Shown in pieces: positions 55,121 to 63,801 of a DNA stretch of 64,000 bases. The notes under the pieces were generated by a model that worked only from the letters and a program-made list of their open reading frames with translations, was not told where the DNA came from and did not search any database. Both the position numbers and the translations under genes were made by a program. This DNA comes from Mycolicibacterium xanthum (GTDB taxonomy: Bacteria > Actinomycetota > Actinomycetes > Mycobacteriales > Mycobacteriaceae): assembly GCF_019710635.1 (NCBI RefSeq), contig NZ_JAIFZS010000013.1, forward strand, positions 1 through 64,000, read 5' to 3'. The stretch's first letter is position 1, and each line of letters starts with the position of its first letter.

Positions 55121-57226
55121 TCACAGCTTGGCGAGGTCGGTTCGCATCAGCATGACGTTGTATTCCGACCACAGCGAGAGGTTCCAGTACAGATCCGAGC
55201 CGGTGCCCGTCGTCGACGGTGACCACGGGTGCATCATCGGTGCGTAGATGCCGCCGTTCTGCTGGCCGATCAACACGGTCGGGTCCGACCAGGTTCCCTC
55301 GGGCCGGTCGGACGTGCGGATGACGATGTTGTTGAACTGGTCGCCGTACATCACGACGTACTGGTCCAGGTATTCGTTGTACTGGACCGACATCTCGCTG
55401 ACCGTGTAGCCCGGCTGCAAGGCCCCACAGGGACCGCCCGACTTGCCGATGATCGCCGAGGCCGACGACGGGTTGTTCTTCACCCATTGTTCCGGCGTGC
55501 TGAAGAACAAGCACGATGAGGCCGCCTGGTAGTACTCGTACTCGGACACATCGGTGATGTTCTCGGGCGTGACCCTGGCCAGATAGGCGGCGCCCCCTCG
55601 GCCGTTGGGGGTCCCGTACATGTAGATGTAGCCGTCGTCGCCCTCGACGAACGCCGACTGCTGAAAGTTCTTGTCGCCGCTGAAAATCGAGTTGTAGCGC
55701 ACACTTTCGGGTGCGACGGTGAAGTTCTCGCCGTTGTCGGTGGAGTAGGCGATGGCCGAGTAGTTGGTGGTCCAGCTGCCCGAGGAACCCCAGTTCGAGA
55801 CCGACATGAAGCTGACGTACTGGATGGTGCCGAACGGGGTTTCCTCGGTGACCTCGGTGGGCACCGAGATGCCGGCGGTCGGGATGAGCGTCACCGAGTT
55901 CGGCGCCCAGGAGGGCCGGTTGATGATGGGGCGCGCCTCCGTCGGACCCGACAGCGGCGCGCCGCCGAACATGTTGCCGTTGAACCATTCCCCGTTGGGG
56001 ATGGTCATCCCGTCGGACAGGTCGTCGTCGGAGCTGCGGAACAACGTGTTGTAGATGTGCCTGCCGGTCATGTTCGCGCTGCCGAACGTGTCACCCACGG
56101 CGATGAGCACCTGGTGTTCGTTCTGCGGGGTGCTCGGGTCGTCGACCATCCCGTTGTCCCACACGGCGCCGATATCGGTGCCGTGGACGTCGAAGCGGAT
56201 CTTGGTGTTGGCCAGTGTCGGGTCATCGTAGATGTAGGGGCCCGTCACCCAGCTGACGAAGTTGGTGGACTCGCTCAGCTGGGGGTTCGGGAACGGCGAG
56301 TAGGGCACCACCGCGGCCGCGGTCGTGACGTCGGCCGTCGTCGCCTCGGCCAGGGCCAGGCTTGTCGTCTGCGTGGCGACGCTGCCGGCCGGGTGGTTCG
56401 CGCCGTACGCGGCGAACAGGTTCTCCAGCTCGCGCCGGGCGAAGGCCAGCAGGGCCCACAGGAACGGCGGCTGGGGGGTGCTGCCCGGGCCCGGGTTCGA
56501 CGTCTGTTGGGCCCAGTCGATCATGCTGTTCACGACATTGACGACCGCGGTGGCCAGGGTGAATTTCTGCGGCGCTTCCGTGACCGGCTCGAACGTGACC
56601 GGCGTGGTGGCGGCAGCGGCCAGGCTGGTCGCGCTGGCGAACACCGCGACGGTGGTGGGCTCCTTGGGTGGCTCGGCCGGATCGTTGACCGGCGTCGTGG
56701 TCGCCTCGTCGGTGTCGGGCTCCTCGGCGGGCACCTCGATGCTGTCCTCGACCGGTTCCACGGCCTGCCGTGCGGCGTACGTCGCCGGAGCCGGCGCCTC
56801 GGGCTCCGGCGCGGGTTTCGGCTCGACCTCCTCGGTCGGTTCGGTTTCCGGCTCGAGCTCCTCGGTCGGTTCGGTCTCGCCGGTCGGCTCGGCCTCCTCC
56901 TCGGGGTCTCCCGCGTCGTCCGCTATGGCCGGCTCTTCCTCGGGCCCGGCTTCCTGCTCGGGTTCGTCGACCTCGTCCTCGACGACCGGTTCTTCCTCGG
57001 GCTCGGCCTCTTCGTCGTCGGCCTCTTCGTCGTCGGCGTCCTGCGCGGCCCCGGTCTCGGTGTCGGATGAGGTCGGTGACTCCACGGTTGCTGACGACCC
57101 CGACGTCGGGGTGGGCGAATCGTTCTCCTCGGCCCAGGCCACCCCCTGGCCGACGAATACGGCTGAGCCGACGCCCAGTGCGACGGCCAGACCGCCGACT
57201 CGGCCGACATACGCTGCGGCACCCAT
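55121..57226 (-). CDS. Secreted acidic DUF4185-type protein
   Basis: About 701 residues: a signal peptide ending near FVGQGVAWAEEN, a long Glu/Pro/Thr-rich low-complexity segment (about 35-195), a linker, and a C-terminal beta-rich domain (about 320-701) like mycobacterial DUF4185, with NPQLSESTNFVSWV and SYNEYLDQYV-type segments. It is probably exported to the cell envelope. I favour the ATG at 57226 (AAGGGG upstream; product MGAAAYVGR); a longer start at 57283 would add an NRRGFMG stretch resembling a Tat motif. Function unknown. Confidence 0.85.
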   Translation of the reverse strand: MGAAAYVGRVGGLAVALGVGSAVFVGQGVAWAEENDSPTPTSGSSATVESPTSSDTETGAAQDADDEEADDEEAEPEEEPVVEDEVDEPEQEAGPEEEPAIADDAGDPEEEAEPTGETEPTEELEPETEPTEEVEPKPAPEPEAPAPATYAARQAVEPVEDSIEVPAEEPDTDEATTTPVNDPAEPPKEPTTVAVFASATSLAAAATTPVTFEPVTEAPQKFTLATAVVNVVNSMIDWAQQTSNPGPGSTPQPPFLWALLAFARRELENLFAAYGANHPAGSVATQTTSLALAEATTADVTTAAAVVPYSPFPNPQLSESTNFVSWVTGPYIYDDPTLANTKIRFDVHGTDIGAVWDNGMVDDPSTPQNEHQVLIAVGDTFGSANMTGRHIYNTLFRSSDDDLSDGMTIPNGEWFNGNMFGGAPLSGPTEARPIINRPSWAPNSVTLIPTAGISVPTEVTEETPFGTIQYVSFMSVSNWGSSGSWTTNYSAIAYSTDNGENFTVAPESVRYNSIFSGDKNFQQSAFVEGDDGYIYMYGTPNGRGGAAYLARVTPENITDVSEYEYYQAASSCLFFSTPEQWVKNNPSSASAIIGKSGGPCGALQPGYTVSEMSVQYNEYLDQYVVMYGDQFNNIVIRTSDRPEGTWSDPTVLIGQQNGGIYAPMMHPWSPSTTGTGSDLYWNLSLWSEYNVMLMRTDLAKL

Positions 57227-57405
57227 GAAACCCCTTCGGTTGAGCCCAGTTCGACCTCGGTCGCCGTGACCATTGAAGCGCATCGATCAGCGCCCGGGGA
57301 GCAAAAGCCGAATCGACACGTCGATGACATCGCAACCGTGCCCCTGCGCATTTGCCCATGTCACGGCCGGATGGGCCCAGAACCAGCACATATTGACTGG
57401 TCAGT

Positions 57406-57762
57406 TCAGTCGAGGCGCTCCAGCGCCTTCTCGTACAGCTCGACGGCCTCGGCGACGCCGTCGCCGAGCCATGCGTCGACGACTCCCACCTGGTCTGCGA
57501 CGAGTTGCACACGGTTGAGCCAGACCTGGAACTCCTCGTCGCGGCGGAGTTCGTCGATCTGCTCGACCGACCCTTGGATCAGGACGAAGCCGCCCAGCTC
57601 GATGGTTTGCGGTTTGAGCACTACCCGGTCGAACCGCTCGATCTTCCCGCGCTCGCGCAACCCCGCCAGGTAGTCCTCGGTTTCGACGAGCAGGTTCAGC
57701 GCGGTGCGCTCGCGTCCCCGGGTCGGCACACCCCATGCCACCCACAGTCCGGCTTCGGCCAT
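57406..57762 (-). CDS. Hypothetical protein, 118 residues
   Basis: A soluble 118-residue protein starting MAEAGLWVAWGVPTRGRE, with RVVLKPQTIELGGFVLIQGS in the middle and a helical C-terminus ending ELYEKALERLD. The ferredoxin-like beta-alpha pattern could resemble small dimeric alpha/beta-barrel proteins, but I cannot name a family. I chose the ATG at 57762 because residues upstream in the frame are low-complexity and overlap the promoter side of the YVTN gene. The interval 57227-57405 shows nothing clear. Confidence 0.6.
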   Translation of the reverse strand: MAEAGLWVAWGVPTRGRERTALNLLVETEDYLAGLRERGKIERFDRVVLKPQTIELGGFVLIQGSVEQIDELRRDEEFQVWLNRVQLVADQVGVVDAWLGDGVAEAVELYEKALERLD

Positions 57763-57971
57763 GGCCCGACGGTACTGCTCATCGCGTCGATCGCGCGGAT
57801 CAGGGTGGTGCAAGGCCTGGCATGTCGGTCCAAAATGGTCGTGCGACCGCCGAACCGCCGCGGACAGGGGATCCGGCGCCGCTACCACCGCTACCACCGC
57901 TACCGCGGGGCCCAGCGGCAATGCGCCGGAATGCATTTCAACGCCGGGCTCGGCGCCTACCATTACTATCG

Positions 57972-59021
57972 GTGAGATCGTTCAGCAACGTGGTATTGCC
58001 CGCCCACCAGCAGACTCCGGTGCGAGTGAGTCGGCGGCTGATACCGAAATTGTTGGCCGCGTTCGTGCTTGCGGTTGTGCTCGCCGGAGTCCCGCCCATG
58101 ATCCTTGCTCAACAGCACCGGGCGGGCGCGGACCGGTACACGGTCACCGCGACGGTACCCGTCGGCCGAGGTCCGAGGAGCTTGGCGGTGGACCCGGTCA
58201 CCCGGACGGTGTACGTCGGCAATGACGACGACAACACGGTGTCTGTGATCGACGGGACGACGAACACCGTCACCGCGACCGTGCCGGTAGGCGGAAACCC
58301 GCGCGGTGTCGCGGTGGATCCCGGCACTCGCACCGTCTACGTCGTCAACTGGCGTGACGACACGGTGTCGGTGATCGACTCGGCGACGCACACAGTCAGC
58401 GGCACCATTGACGTCGGCTTCGGCGCGACCAGTGTGGCGGTGGATCCCATCACCCACACCGCTTATGCGCTCGCTCTCTTCGACGCCACGGTGTCGGTGA
58501 TCGATGGGCTGACACACGCCGTCACTGGCACGGTGAGAGTCGGCTACATGCCGGCGCGGGTGGCGGTGGATGCGAGCACGCGCACCGTGTATGTCACCAA
58601 CGAGGGTGACAACACGGTGTCGGTGATCGATGGTGCGACGAACACGGTCACCGCGACCGTTCCGGTCGGTGGAAGCCCGCGCGGTGTGGCGGTGGATCCG
58701 GGTGCCCACGCCGTCTATGTGGCCAACCGAGGTGACGCCACGTTGTCGGTGATTGACACGCTGACGCACACGGTCGCCGGCACCGTGGATGTCGAATGGG
58801 GTCCGCGCAGTGTGGCGGTCGACGAGCGCACCCACGCCGTGTACGTCACCAACCGGGGTGAGCCCAACACGGTGTCGGTGATCGACGGATCGTCACGCGC
58901 GGTCACCGCCGTGCTGGCCGTCGGCACCGGCCGGACCAATGTGGCCGTGGATCCGGGCGGCCACGCCGTATACGTCACCAACGGTGACGACGCCACGGTG
59001 TCGGTGATCGGCCAGCAGTAG
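57972..59021 (+). CDS. Exported seven-bladed YVTN beta-propeller protein
   Basis: About 349 residues with an N-terminal signal anchor (RRLIPKLLAAFVLAVVLAG) followed by seven repeats of about 42 residues, each with GVAVDPGTRTVYV and DDTVSVIDG-type strands, the YVTN/NHL propeller pattern. Such proteins are often exported and bind partners rather than catalyse. The start is uncertain among the GTG codons at 57972, 57990 and about 58024. The repeats are close to each other at DNA level, so blade number may vary between strains. Confidence 0.82.
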   Translation: MRSFSNVVLPAHQQTPVRVSRRLIPKLLAAFVLAVVLAGVPPMILAQQHRAGADRYTVTATVPVGRGPRSLAVDPVTRTVYVGNDDDNTVSVIDGTTNTVTATVPVGGNPRGVAVDPGTRTVYVVNWRDDTVSVIDSATHTVSGTIDVGFGATSVAVDPITHTAYALALFDATVSVIDGLTHAVTGTVRVGYMPARVAVDASTRTVYVTNEGDNTVSVIDGATNTVTATVPVGGSPRGVAVDPGAHAVYVANRGDATLSVIDTLTHTVAGTVDVEWGPRSVAVDERTHAVYVTNRGEPNTVSVIDGSSRAVTAVLAVGTGRTNVAVDPGGHAVYVTNGDDATVSVIGQQ

Positions 59022-59050
59022 CGAATTCATCAGCACGCGGACAAGTCGCG

Positions 59051-59465
59051 TTACCCGGATGCGAGCAGGATTTCGGCGAGCCGGGTGAAGGTTTCGCGTC
59101 CGTCGTCGTAGCCGCCCTCACCGTCGAGCGAGTTCAGGATCGCAAGCGTGTAGCGCTGGCCGGCCCGGCGAATCCCACGCTGTTGACCCACCCATCCGGT
59201 GTCCTCGGTCGACCACCCGTTCTTGTTGCCCGGGGCCATCGCCGGGCCGGCACCCCACACACCCGCACTGCTGGACGGGATCGCCCTGCTGCATCTCGGC
59301 CACGATCGCCGACGCCTGCGGCGACGGCAGCCGGGTCAGGGTGTTGTTCATCAGCCGGTCCGGATCGTCGGCCGTGGACTTCTGGAATCCCCAGTACGGG
59401 AACGTGTCGGTGTCGCCGCGCTGCGGCTGAAGATCTTTCATTCCGTAGCCGTGAGTGGACACCAC
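59051..59465 (-). pseudogene. C-terminal remnant of a beta-lactamase-like serine hydrolase
   Basis: Minus-strand pieces read as one protein only across frame changes: HGYGMKDLQPQRGDTDTF and QKSTADDPDRLMNN in one frame, GPAMAPGNKNGWSTEDTGWV in a second, NSVGFAGPA in a third, then RYTLAILNSLDGEGGY and RLAEILLASG. The KNG and C-terminal strands resemble class A beta-lactamase-related hydrolases (KTG-like box). The N-terminal half with the catalytic Ser is missing, cut at the edge of the VanZ-like gene. Several frameshifts make it inactive unless the sequence has errors. Confidence 0.6.
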
Positions 59466-59491
59466 CGTCGGCTGGCGTGTTCAGTGGTCCG

Positions 59492-59893
59492 ATGCCGCGC
59501 CGCACCCTCGCCGGGGTCCTCTGGTTCGCTCTCACCTGCTGGGCCGGCGGCATCCTGTGGCTTTCATCGCTCACGCCGAAGGAGTTGCCGGAGCTGGCGT
59601 TTCTCGTCTCGGACAAGATCAACCATGTCATCGCATTCGCCGTCGGCGGGTGGCTCGCTGCCAGCGCGTTGCTTGTGTCGCGTCCGCTGGCAGCAATCGT
59701 GGGCGGGATCGTCCTGGCCGTCATCATCATCGCGGCCTTCGGCGCCTTAGATGAGTCACTGCAGACATTCACCCCGGGCCGCACGGGTGGCGACATCTAT
59801 GACTGGATAGCGGATGTTCTCGGGGCGCTCATCGGCGCATTATTGAGCCTCGCGACCCATCGCCGCCTTGACCGCCTCCTCCCATCCCCGTGA
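59492..59893 (+). CDS. VanZ-like membrane protein
   Basis: A 133-residue protein with four hydrophobic segments. The VanZ-family core is visible as SSLTPKELPELAFLVSDKIN followed by HVIAFAVGGW, and in the acidic loop DESLQTFTPGRTGGDIYDWI before the last helix. VanZ-like proteins are small membrane proteins of mostly unknown role; the original one gives teicoplanin resistance. The ATG at 59492 has little ribosome-binding signal. It may be a neighbour of the decayed hydrolase by rearrangement. Confidence 0.75.
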   Translation: MPRRTLAGVLWFALTCWAGGILWLSSLTPKELPELAFLVSDKINHVIAFAVGGWLAASALLVSRPLAAIVGGIVLAVIIIAAFGALDESLQTFTPGRTGGDIYDWIADVLGALIGALLSLATHRRLDRLLPSP

Positions 59894-59971
59894 ACTTGAA
59901 GCCCGCCCCAAGGCCATGTTGGTGGTCAGGGCCCGCGCGATCACCGGGGCGAGCGGGGCCTGACCGTCGGG

Positions 59972-60178
59972 GTGCGGCGGCCGAAGTCTGGACTCGGCGC
60001 CAACGTCAAAGCCAGTCAGCCGATGATGGGGCACAGGTCCGCGGCGATGACGTTGGACACGTGCGCGGATCTGTTCGATGACGACCTGGACGTGGTGGCC
60101 GATCGGCTCGAACAAAGTGTGTCCAAAATGCGTCCAAACGCGCCCGCTCCGGCGGCGTCGGAGACTCCCGCAAGCTGA
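59972..60178 (+). pseudogene. C-terminal fragment of a tyrosine integrase
   Basis: The fragment GANVKASQPMMGHRSAAMTL, continuing DTCADLFDDDLDVVADRL, matches the C-terminus of phage-type integrases (usually MLGH.SAAMTLDVYADLF). The His is kept but the catalytic Tyr is Cys, and everything upstream (the Arg and Lys boxes) is gone. It lies 31 bp from the 3' end of tRNA-Thr, the usual docking place of such elements, so it is probably the scar of a lost prophage or island. Bases 59894-59971 show nothing I can name. Confidence 0.65.
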
Positions 60179-60208
60179 CCACCCCAGCGGAGCCCATAGA
60201 AACCTCGG

Positions 60209-60280
60209 AGCCCCCTGTCAGGATTGAACTGACGACCTTTCGCTTACAAGGCGAGTGCTCTACCACTGAGCTAAGGAGGC
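60209..60280 (-). tRNA. tRNA-Thr (anticodon TGT)
   Basis: The minus strand folds as a 72-nt cloverleaf: acceptor GCCTCCT with AGGGGGC, D arm GCTC/GAGC, anticodon loop CTTGTAA with anticodon TGT (reads ACA), T arm GTCAG/CTGAC with TTCAATC. CCA is not encoded. The integrase fragment lies beyond its 3' end. Confidence 0.95.
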
Positions 60281-60313
60281 ATGATCGCGCCGGATCCCGG
60301 CTAGCCTATCGGC

Positions 60314-61048
60314 TCACTCGTCGACGTCGACAATCCGTTGGGAGGTCACCGGCCGCGTCGTGGAGCGGCTGCGCGGGCGCCGGCCCGGGATCGGGATCCG
60401 GTCGGCGATGTTGGACAGCGGGTTGACCACCTGGCTGAGCACGATCACCGCCTCGCGCAACGCCTCGATCGTCGGCTCCAGGGCTTCCAGGCCGGGGGCC
60501 AGCCGGTTGAGGGTCTCGGCCACATCGGCGAGCTGCTCGAGCGGACCGTGGCGGGCGGTCAGCTTGTCGACCAGACCGCCGTCGGCGAGCAGCCGGTCGG
60601 CCAGCCCGTCTTCGGCCAGCAGGCGCTCGACGAGGCCTTCCTCGTCGAGCAACTGGTCGACCAGGCCGCCCGGTTCGATGGCCCGCATCAGCCCGCCGTC
60701 CTCCTGGGTCAGCCGGTCGAGCACCCCGCCGGGTGCGGTCAGCCGGTCCACCACCCCGTCGGGCTTGAGCAACCGGTCCAGCGGCCCGCCCGGAGCCAGC
60801 GCCCGTCCCAGCGGCTGATCGTCGTCCATCAGCCGGGCCAGCCGGTTGGCCCGCTCCACGGCGTCCTCGATCCCGAGCAGCTGCGCCACCGACGTCGGCC
60901 CCGTCTTGCCGCCCGGCGTGTCCCCACCCAGCGTGCGGTGCGCCATGTCGAGCGCGCCGCTGGCCACGCTGATACCGGCGTCGGCGACCGCCAGCCCCGC
61001 CCGGACGGGCGCGAAGGCGAGATCGGTCAGGGATTTGCTGAGGTTCAT
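60314..61048 (-). CDS. Conserved protein with decapeptide-type repeats (Rv0756c-like)
   Basis: A 244-residue protein in the place of M. tuberculosis Rv0756c, divergent from phoP. The middle (about 80-185) is made of eight or nine repeats of about 10-11 residues of the form VDRLLAxGGL (for example PLDRLLKPDGV, VDRLTAPGGV, VERLLAEDGL, ADRLLADGGL), which suggests a regular solenoid or amphipathic array. An N-terminal helix and a C-terminal basic tail (GRRPRSRSTTR) flank it. No activity is known; envelope association is possible. Shared control with phoP is suggested by the common upstream region. Confidence 0.8.
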   Translation of the reverse strand: MNLSKSLTDLAFAPVRAGLAVADAGISVASGALDMAHRTLGGDTPGGKTGPTSVAQLLGIEDAVERANRLARLMDDDQPLGRALAPGGPLDRLLKPDGVVDRLTAPGGVLDRLTQEDGGLMRAIEPGGLVDQLLDEEGLVERLLAEDGLADRLLADGGLVDKLTARHGPLEQLADVAETLNRLAPGLEALEPTIEALREAVIVLSQVVNPLSNIADRIPIPGRRPRSRSTTRPVTSQRIVDVDE

Positions 61049-61080
61049 CCGCCCAGTCTATGGAGAGTGCAAGACCGAAC

Positions 61081-61098
61081 TCACAGGAAGTGCACAGC
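61081..61098 (+). promoter_or_regulatory. PhoP-type direct-repeat box
   Basis: TCACAGG, four bases, GCACAGC: two 7-bp direct repeats with one mismatch each to the reported PhoP consensus TCACAGC-N4-TCACAGC. It lies 40-57 bp upstream of phoP and 33 bp from the divergent gene, which fits autoregulation. Confidence 0.6.
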
Positions 61099-61137
61099 TG
61101 GTACGCAGCACATTTCCAAGCCCCTGGATGAAGATTG

Positions 61138-61860
61138 ATGGCTATGGCCATGCCGGTTATGGAGAACGTACCCGAGGCTCGCGTGCTGGTGGTCGACGAT
61201 GAGACCAACATCGTCGAGCTGCTGTCGGTGAGCCTGAAGTTCCAGGGCTTCGAGGTGCACACCGCATCCAACGGTCCTGCCGCGCTGGACAAGGCCCGCG
61301 AGGTCCGGCCCGACGCGCTCATCCTCGACGTCATGATGCCCGGTATGGACGGCTTCGGCCTGCTGCGCCGGCTGCGTGCCGACGGCATCGACGCACCGGC
61401 GCTGTTCCTGACCGCGCGCGATTCCCTGCAGGACAAGATCGCCGGGCTCACGCTGGGCGGGGACGACTACGTCACCAAGCCGTTCAGCCTGGAAGAGGTC
61501 GTCGCCAGGCTGCGGGTGATCCTGCGCCGGTCCGGCCGGGGCGTCGAGGAGCCGCGCACCTCCCGGCTGACGTTCGCCGATATCGAGCTGGACGAGGACA
61601 CCCACGAGGTGTGGAAAGCCGGTGAACCGGTCTCGCTGTCGCCGACCGAGTTCACGCTGCTGCGGTACTTCATCATCAACGCCGGCACGGTGTTGTCGAA
61701 GCCCAAGATCCTCGACCACGTGTGGCGCTACGACTTCGGCGGCGACGTGAACGTCGTCGAGTCCTACGTGTCCTACCTGCGGCGCAAGATCGACACCGGC
61801 GACAAGCGGCTGCTGCACACGCTGCGCGGCGTCGGCTACGTTCTTCGCGAACCGCGGTGA
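61138..61860 (+). CDS. phoP: Response regulator PhoP
   Basis: A 240-residue OmpR-family regulator almost identical in its core to M. tuberculosis PhoP. The receiver domain has the acidic pair in VLVVDDET, the phosphoacceptor Asp in ALILDVMMPG, Thr in FLTARDS and Lys in VTKPFS. The C-terminal winged helix has the recognition region NVVESYVSYLRRKIDTG. It controls lipid, acid and redox responses in mycobacteria. Several ATG codons cluster at the start; 61138 is the first, and 61159 is possible. phoR follows after 31 bp. Confidence 0.95.
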   Translation: MAMAMPVMENVPEARVLVVDDETNIVELLSVSLKFQGFEVHTASNGPAALDKAREVRPDALILDVMMPGMDGFGLLRRLRADGIDAPALFLTARDSLQDKIAGLTLGGDDYVTKPFSLEEVVARLRVILRRSGRGVEEPRTSRLTFADIELDEDTHEVWKAGEPVSLSPTEFTLLRYFIINAGTVLSKPKILDHVWRYDFGGDVNVVESYVSYLRRKIDTGDKRLLHTLRGVGYVLREPR

Positions 61861-61891
61861 GCCGGACCGGCCGACGCTGAACAATAGTGGC

Positions 61892-63340
61892 GTGGCAGGA
61901 CACGTCAGGCGCGGTATTCCCCTGCGGGTGGGGCTGGTCGCGGCCACGCTCGTGCTGGTCGCGCTCGGGCTGCTCGCCTCCGGCATCGCGGTGACGACGA
62001 TCCTGCAGCACAGCCTGATGAACCGCGTCGACGACACGCTGCTCGACGCGTCCCGCGGCTGGGCGCAGGTGCCGCGGCGGCTGCCCACCACACCGGTGGA
62101 ACCCAACCCCGCGCGACCGCCTTCGGACTTCTATGTCCGGGGCATCGACCCGGACGGCCACATCTGGATGGCGGTCAACGACCGCGACGCCGAACCGGCC
62201 CTGCCCGCGGACAACGACGTCGGGCCCGTGCCGGTCACCGTAGGGTCCGTCGACCACTCCGACGTGCAGTGGCGGGCCATGACGGTGCGCGGTCTCAGCG
62301 GCGAGCTGACCACCGTCGCCATCGACCTGTCCGACGTGAAGTCCACCGTGCGGTCGCTGGTCTACGCACAGGTCGGGATCGGCGCCGCGGTGCTGCTGGT
62401 GCTCGGCATCGTCGGTTACGTGGTGGTACACCGCAGCCTGCGCCCACTCGCTGAGGTCGAACAGACCGCGGCGGCCATCGCGGCAGGCCAGCTGGACCGC
62501 CGCGTTCCCGAGCGCGACCCCCGCACCGAGGTCGGCCGGTTGTCGCTGGCGTTGAACGGGATGCTCGCGCAGATTCAGCGCGCGCTGGCGTCGTCGGAGT
62601 CCTCGGCGGAGCAGGCGCGTAGCTCCGAGGACCGGATGCGGCGCTTCATCACCGACGCCAGCCACGAGCTGCGCACCCCGCTGACCACCATCCGTGGGTT
62701 CGCCGAGCTGTACCGCCAGGGCGCGGCCCGCGACGTCGAGATGCTGATGGGCCGGATCGAGAGCGAGTCGCGCCGGATGGGTCTGCTGGTGGAGGATCTG
62801 CTGCTGCTGGCCCGGCTCGATGCGCAGCGCCCGCTGGAACGGCACCGGGTGGACCTGCTGGCGCTGGCCACCGACGCGGTGCACGACGCGCAGTCGATCG
62901 CGCCGAAACGGACGATCCGCATGGAGGTCTTCGACGGACCCGGCACCCCCGAGGTGCTCGGCGACGAGGCCCGGCTGCGTCAAGTGCTGAGCAACCTGGT
63001 GGCCAATGCGCTGCAACACACCCCGGAGACGGCCGGGGTCACCGTCCGGGTGGGCACCGACGACGCCGACGCCGTTCTCGAGGTGTGCGACGAGGGTCCC
63101 GGGATGCGCCCCGAGGATGCGCAGCGGGTGTTCGAGCGGTTCTACCGGGCCGACTCGTCGCGCACCCGGGCCAGCGGCGGAACCGGCCTGGGGCTGTCGA
63201 TCGTGGACTCGCTGGTATACGCCCACGGCGGGCGGGTCGCGGTGTCGACGGCCCCGGGGCAGGGTTGCCGGTTCCGGGTCAGCCTGCCGCGCATCGCCGA
63301 TGCCGCGGTGCTCAGCTCAGCTCAGCCAGGGCCGCAATAA
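61892..63340 (+). CDS. phoR: Sensor histidine kinase PhoR
   Basis: A 482-residue membrane sensor: TM1 (about 11-33), an extracytoplasmic sensor domain (about 35-155), TM2 ([14 protein letters not shown]), HAMP, a dimerisation/phosphoacceptor helix with the His in [17 protein letters not shown], and a catalytic ATPase domain with N box [12 protein letters not shown]1 DEGPGM and G2 [10 protein letters not shown]. It phosphorylates PhoP. It matches M. tuberculosis PhoR (Rv0758) in length and order. The GTG start is used. Its 3' end overlaps the convergent HIT gene by 29 bp. Confidence 0.95.
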   Translation: MAGHVRRGIPLRVGLVAATLVLVALGLLASGIAVTTILQHSLMNRVDDTLLDASRGWAQVPRRLPTTPVEPNPARPPSDFYVRGIDPDGHIWMAVNDRDAEPALPADNDVGPVPVTVGSVDHSDVQWRAMTVRGLSGELTTVAIDLSDVKSTVRSLVYAQVGIGAAVLLVLGIVGYVVVHRSLRPLAEVEQTAAAIAAGQLDRRVPERDPRTEVGRLSLALNGMLAQIQRALASSESSAEQARSSEDRMRRFITDASHELRTPLTTIRGFAELYRQGAARDVEMLMGRIESESRRMGLLVEDLLLLARLDAQRPLERHRVDLLALATDAVHDAQSIAPKRTIRMEVFDGPGTPEVLGDEARLRQVLSNLVANALQHTPETAGVTVRVGTDDADAVLEVCDEGPGMRPEDAQRVFERFYRADSSRTRASGGTGLGLSIVDSLVYAHGGRVAVSTAPGQGCRFRVSLPRIADAAVLSSAQPGPQ

Positions 63341-63716
63341 TCCTGGCCTGCGCGTCGTCCAGCGACTCCGGCGACGGGTTGCGGTCGACGTTCGCGAAGC
63401 CGAAGTCCGACAGCTCACGTGCCGGGAACACGTGCACGTGCAGGTGCGGCACCTCCAGCCCGGCGATGATGAGGCCGGCCCGGTCGGCGCCGAACGCCTT
63501 CGTCACGGCCTTGCCGATGAGCTGGGCCACCTCCATGACCTTCGCGAACACCGCGGGTTCGATGTTCTGCCACTGGTCGATCTCGGCGCGCGGCACGACC
63601 AGCGTGTGGCCCGGCGTCATCGGCTCGATCGTCAGAAACGCCACGACGTCGTCGTCCTGGTAGACGAATCGCCCGGGCAGTTCGCCGTTGATGATCTTCG
63701 TGAACACGGTCGCCAT
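63312..63716 (-). CDS. HIT-family nucleotide-binding protein (Rv0759c-like)
   Basis: A 134-residue HIT protein. The histidine triad is HLHVHVFP, and the N-terminal half ([20 protein letters not shown]) is typical of Hint-type hydrolases of AMP-linked nucleotides. It corresponds to M. tuberculosis Rv0759c, the gene after phoR. The ATG at 63716 is chosen for the typical N-terminus; one at 63728 would add four residues. It ends inside the phoR coding end on the opposite strand, at a short CTCAG tandem repeat. Confidence 0.9.
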   Translation of the reverse strand: MATVFTKIINGELPGRFVYQDDDVVAFLTIEPMTPGHTLVVPRAEIDQWQNIEPAVFAKVMEVAQLIGKAVTKAFGADRAGLIIAGLEVPHLHVHVFPARELSDFGFANVDRNPSPESLDDAQARIIAALAELS

Positions 63717-63739
63717 GCCCACGAGCATTCCAGACCGAG

Positions 63740-63782
63740 TTCGGTGTGAAAACCTTCCCTGACCGGCGATATTCACACCGAA
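63740..63782. promoter_or_regulatory. Inverted repeat between divergent HIT and acyl-CoA synthetase genes
   Basis: TTCGGTGTGAA (63740-63750) and its exact complement TTCACACCGAA (63772-63782) face each other across 21 bases. It could be an operator pair or a transcript hairpin. It ends 8 bp before the TAGCCT -10 of the synthetase gene. Confidence 0.45.
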
Positions 63783-63789
63783 ATCGCAA

Positions 63790-63795
63790 TAGCCT
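63790..63795 (+). promoter_or_regulatory. -10 element of a leaderless promoter
   Basis: TAGCCT, six bases, then the ATG at 63802, which fixes the start of the partial acyl-CoA synthetase gene. Confidence 0.55.
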
Positions 63796-63801
63796 GGCCG
63801 A

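Noticed and set aside
57388..57410. GACTG...CAGTC near the end of the 118-residue gene as an operator
   Set aside because: The arms are only five bases, and the site lies at the 3' end of a gene rather than in a promoter.
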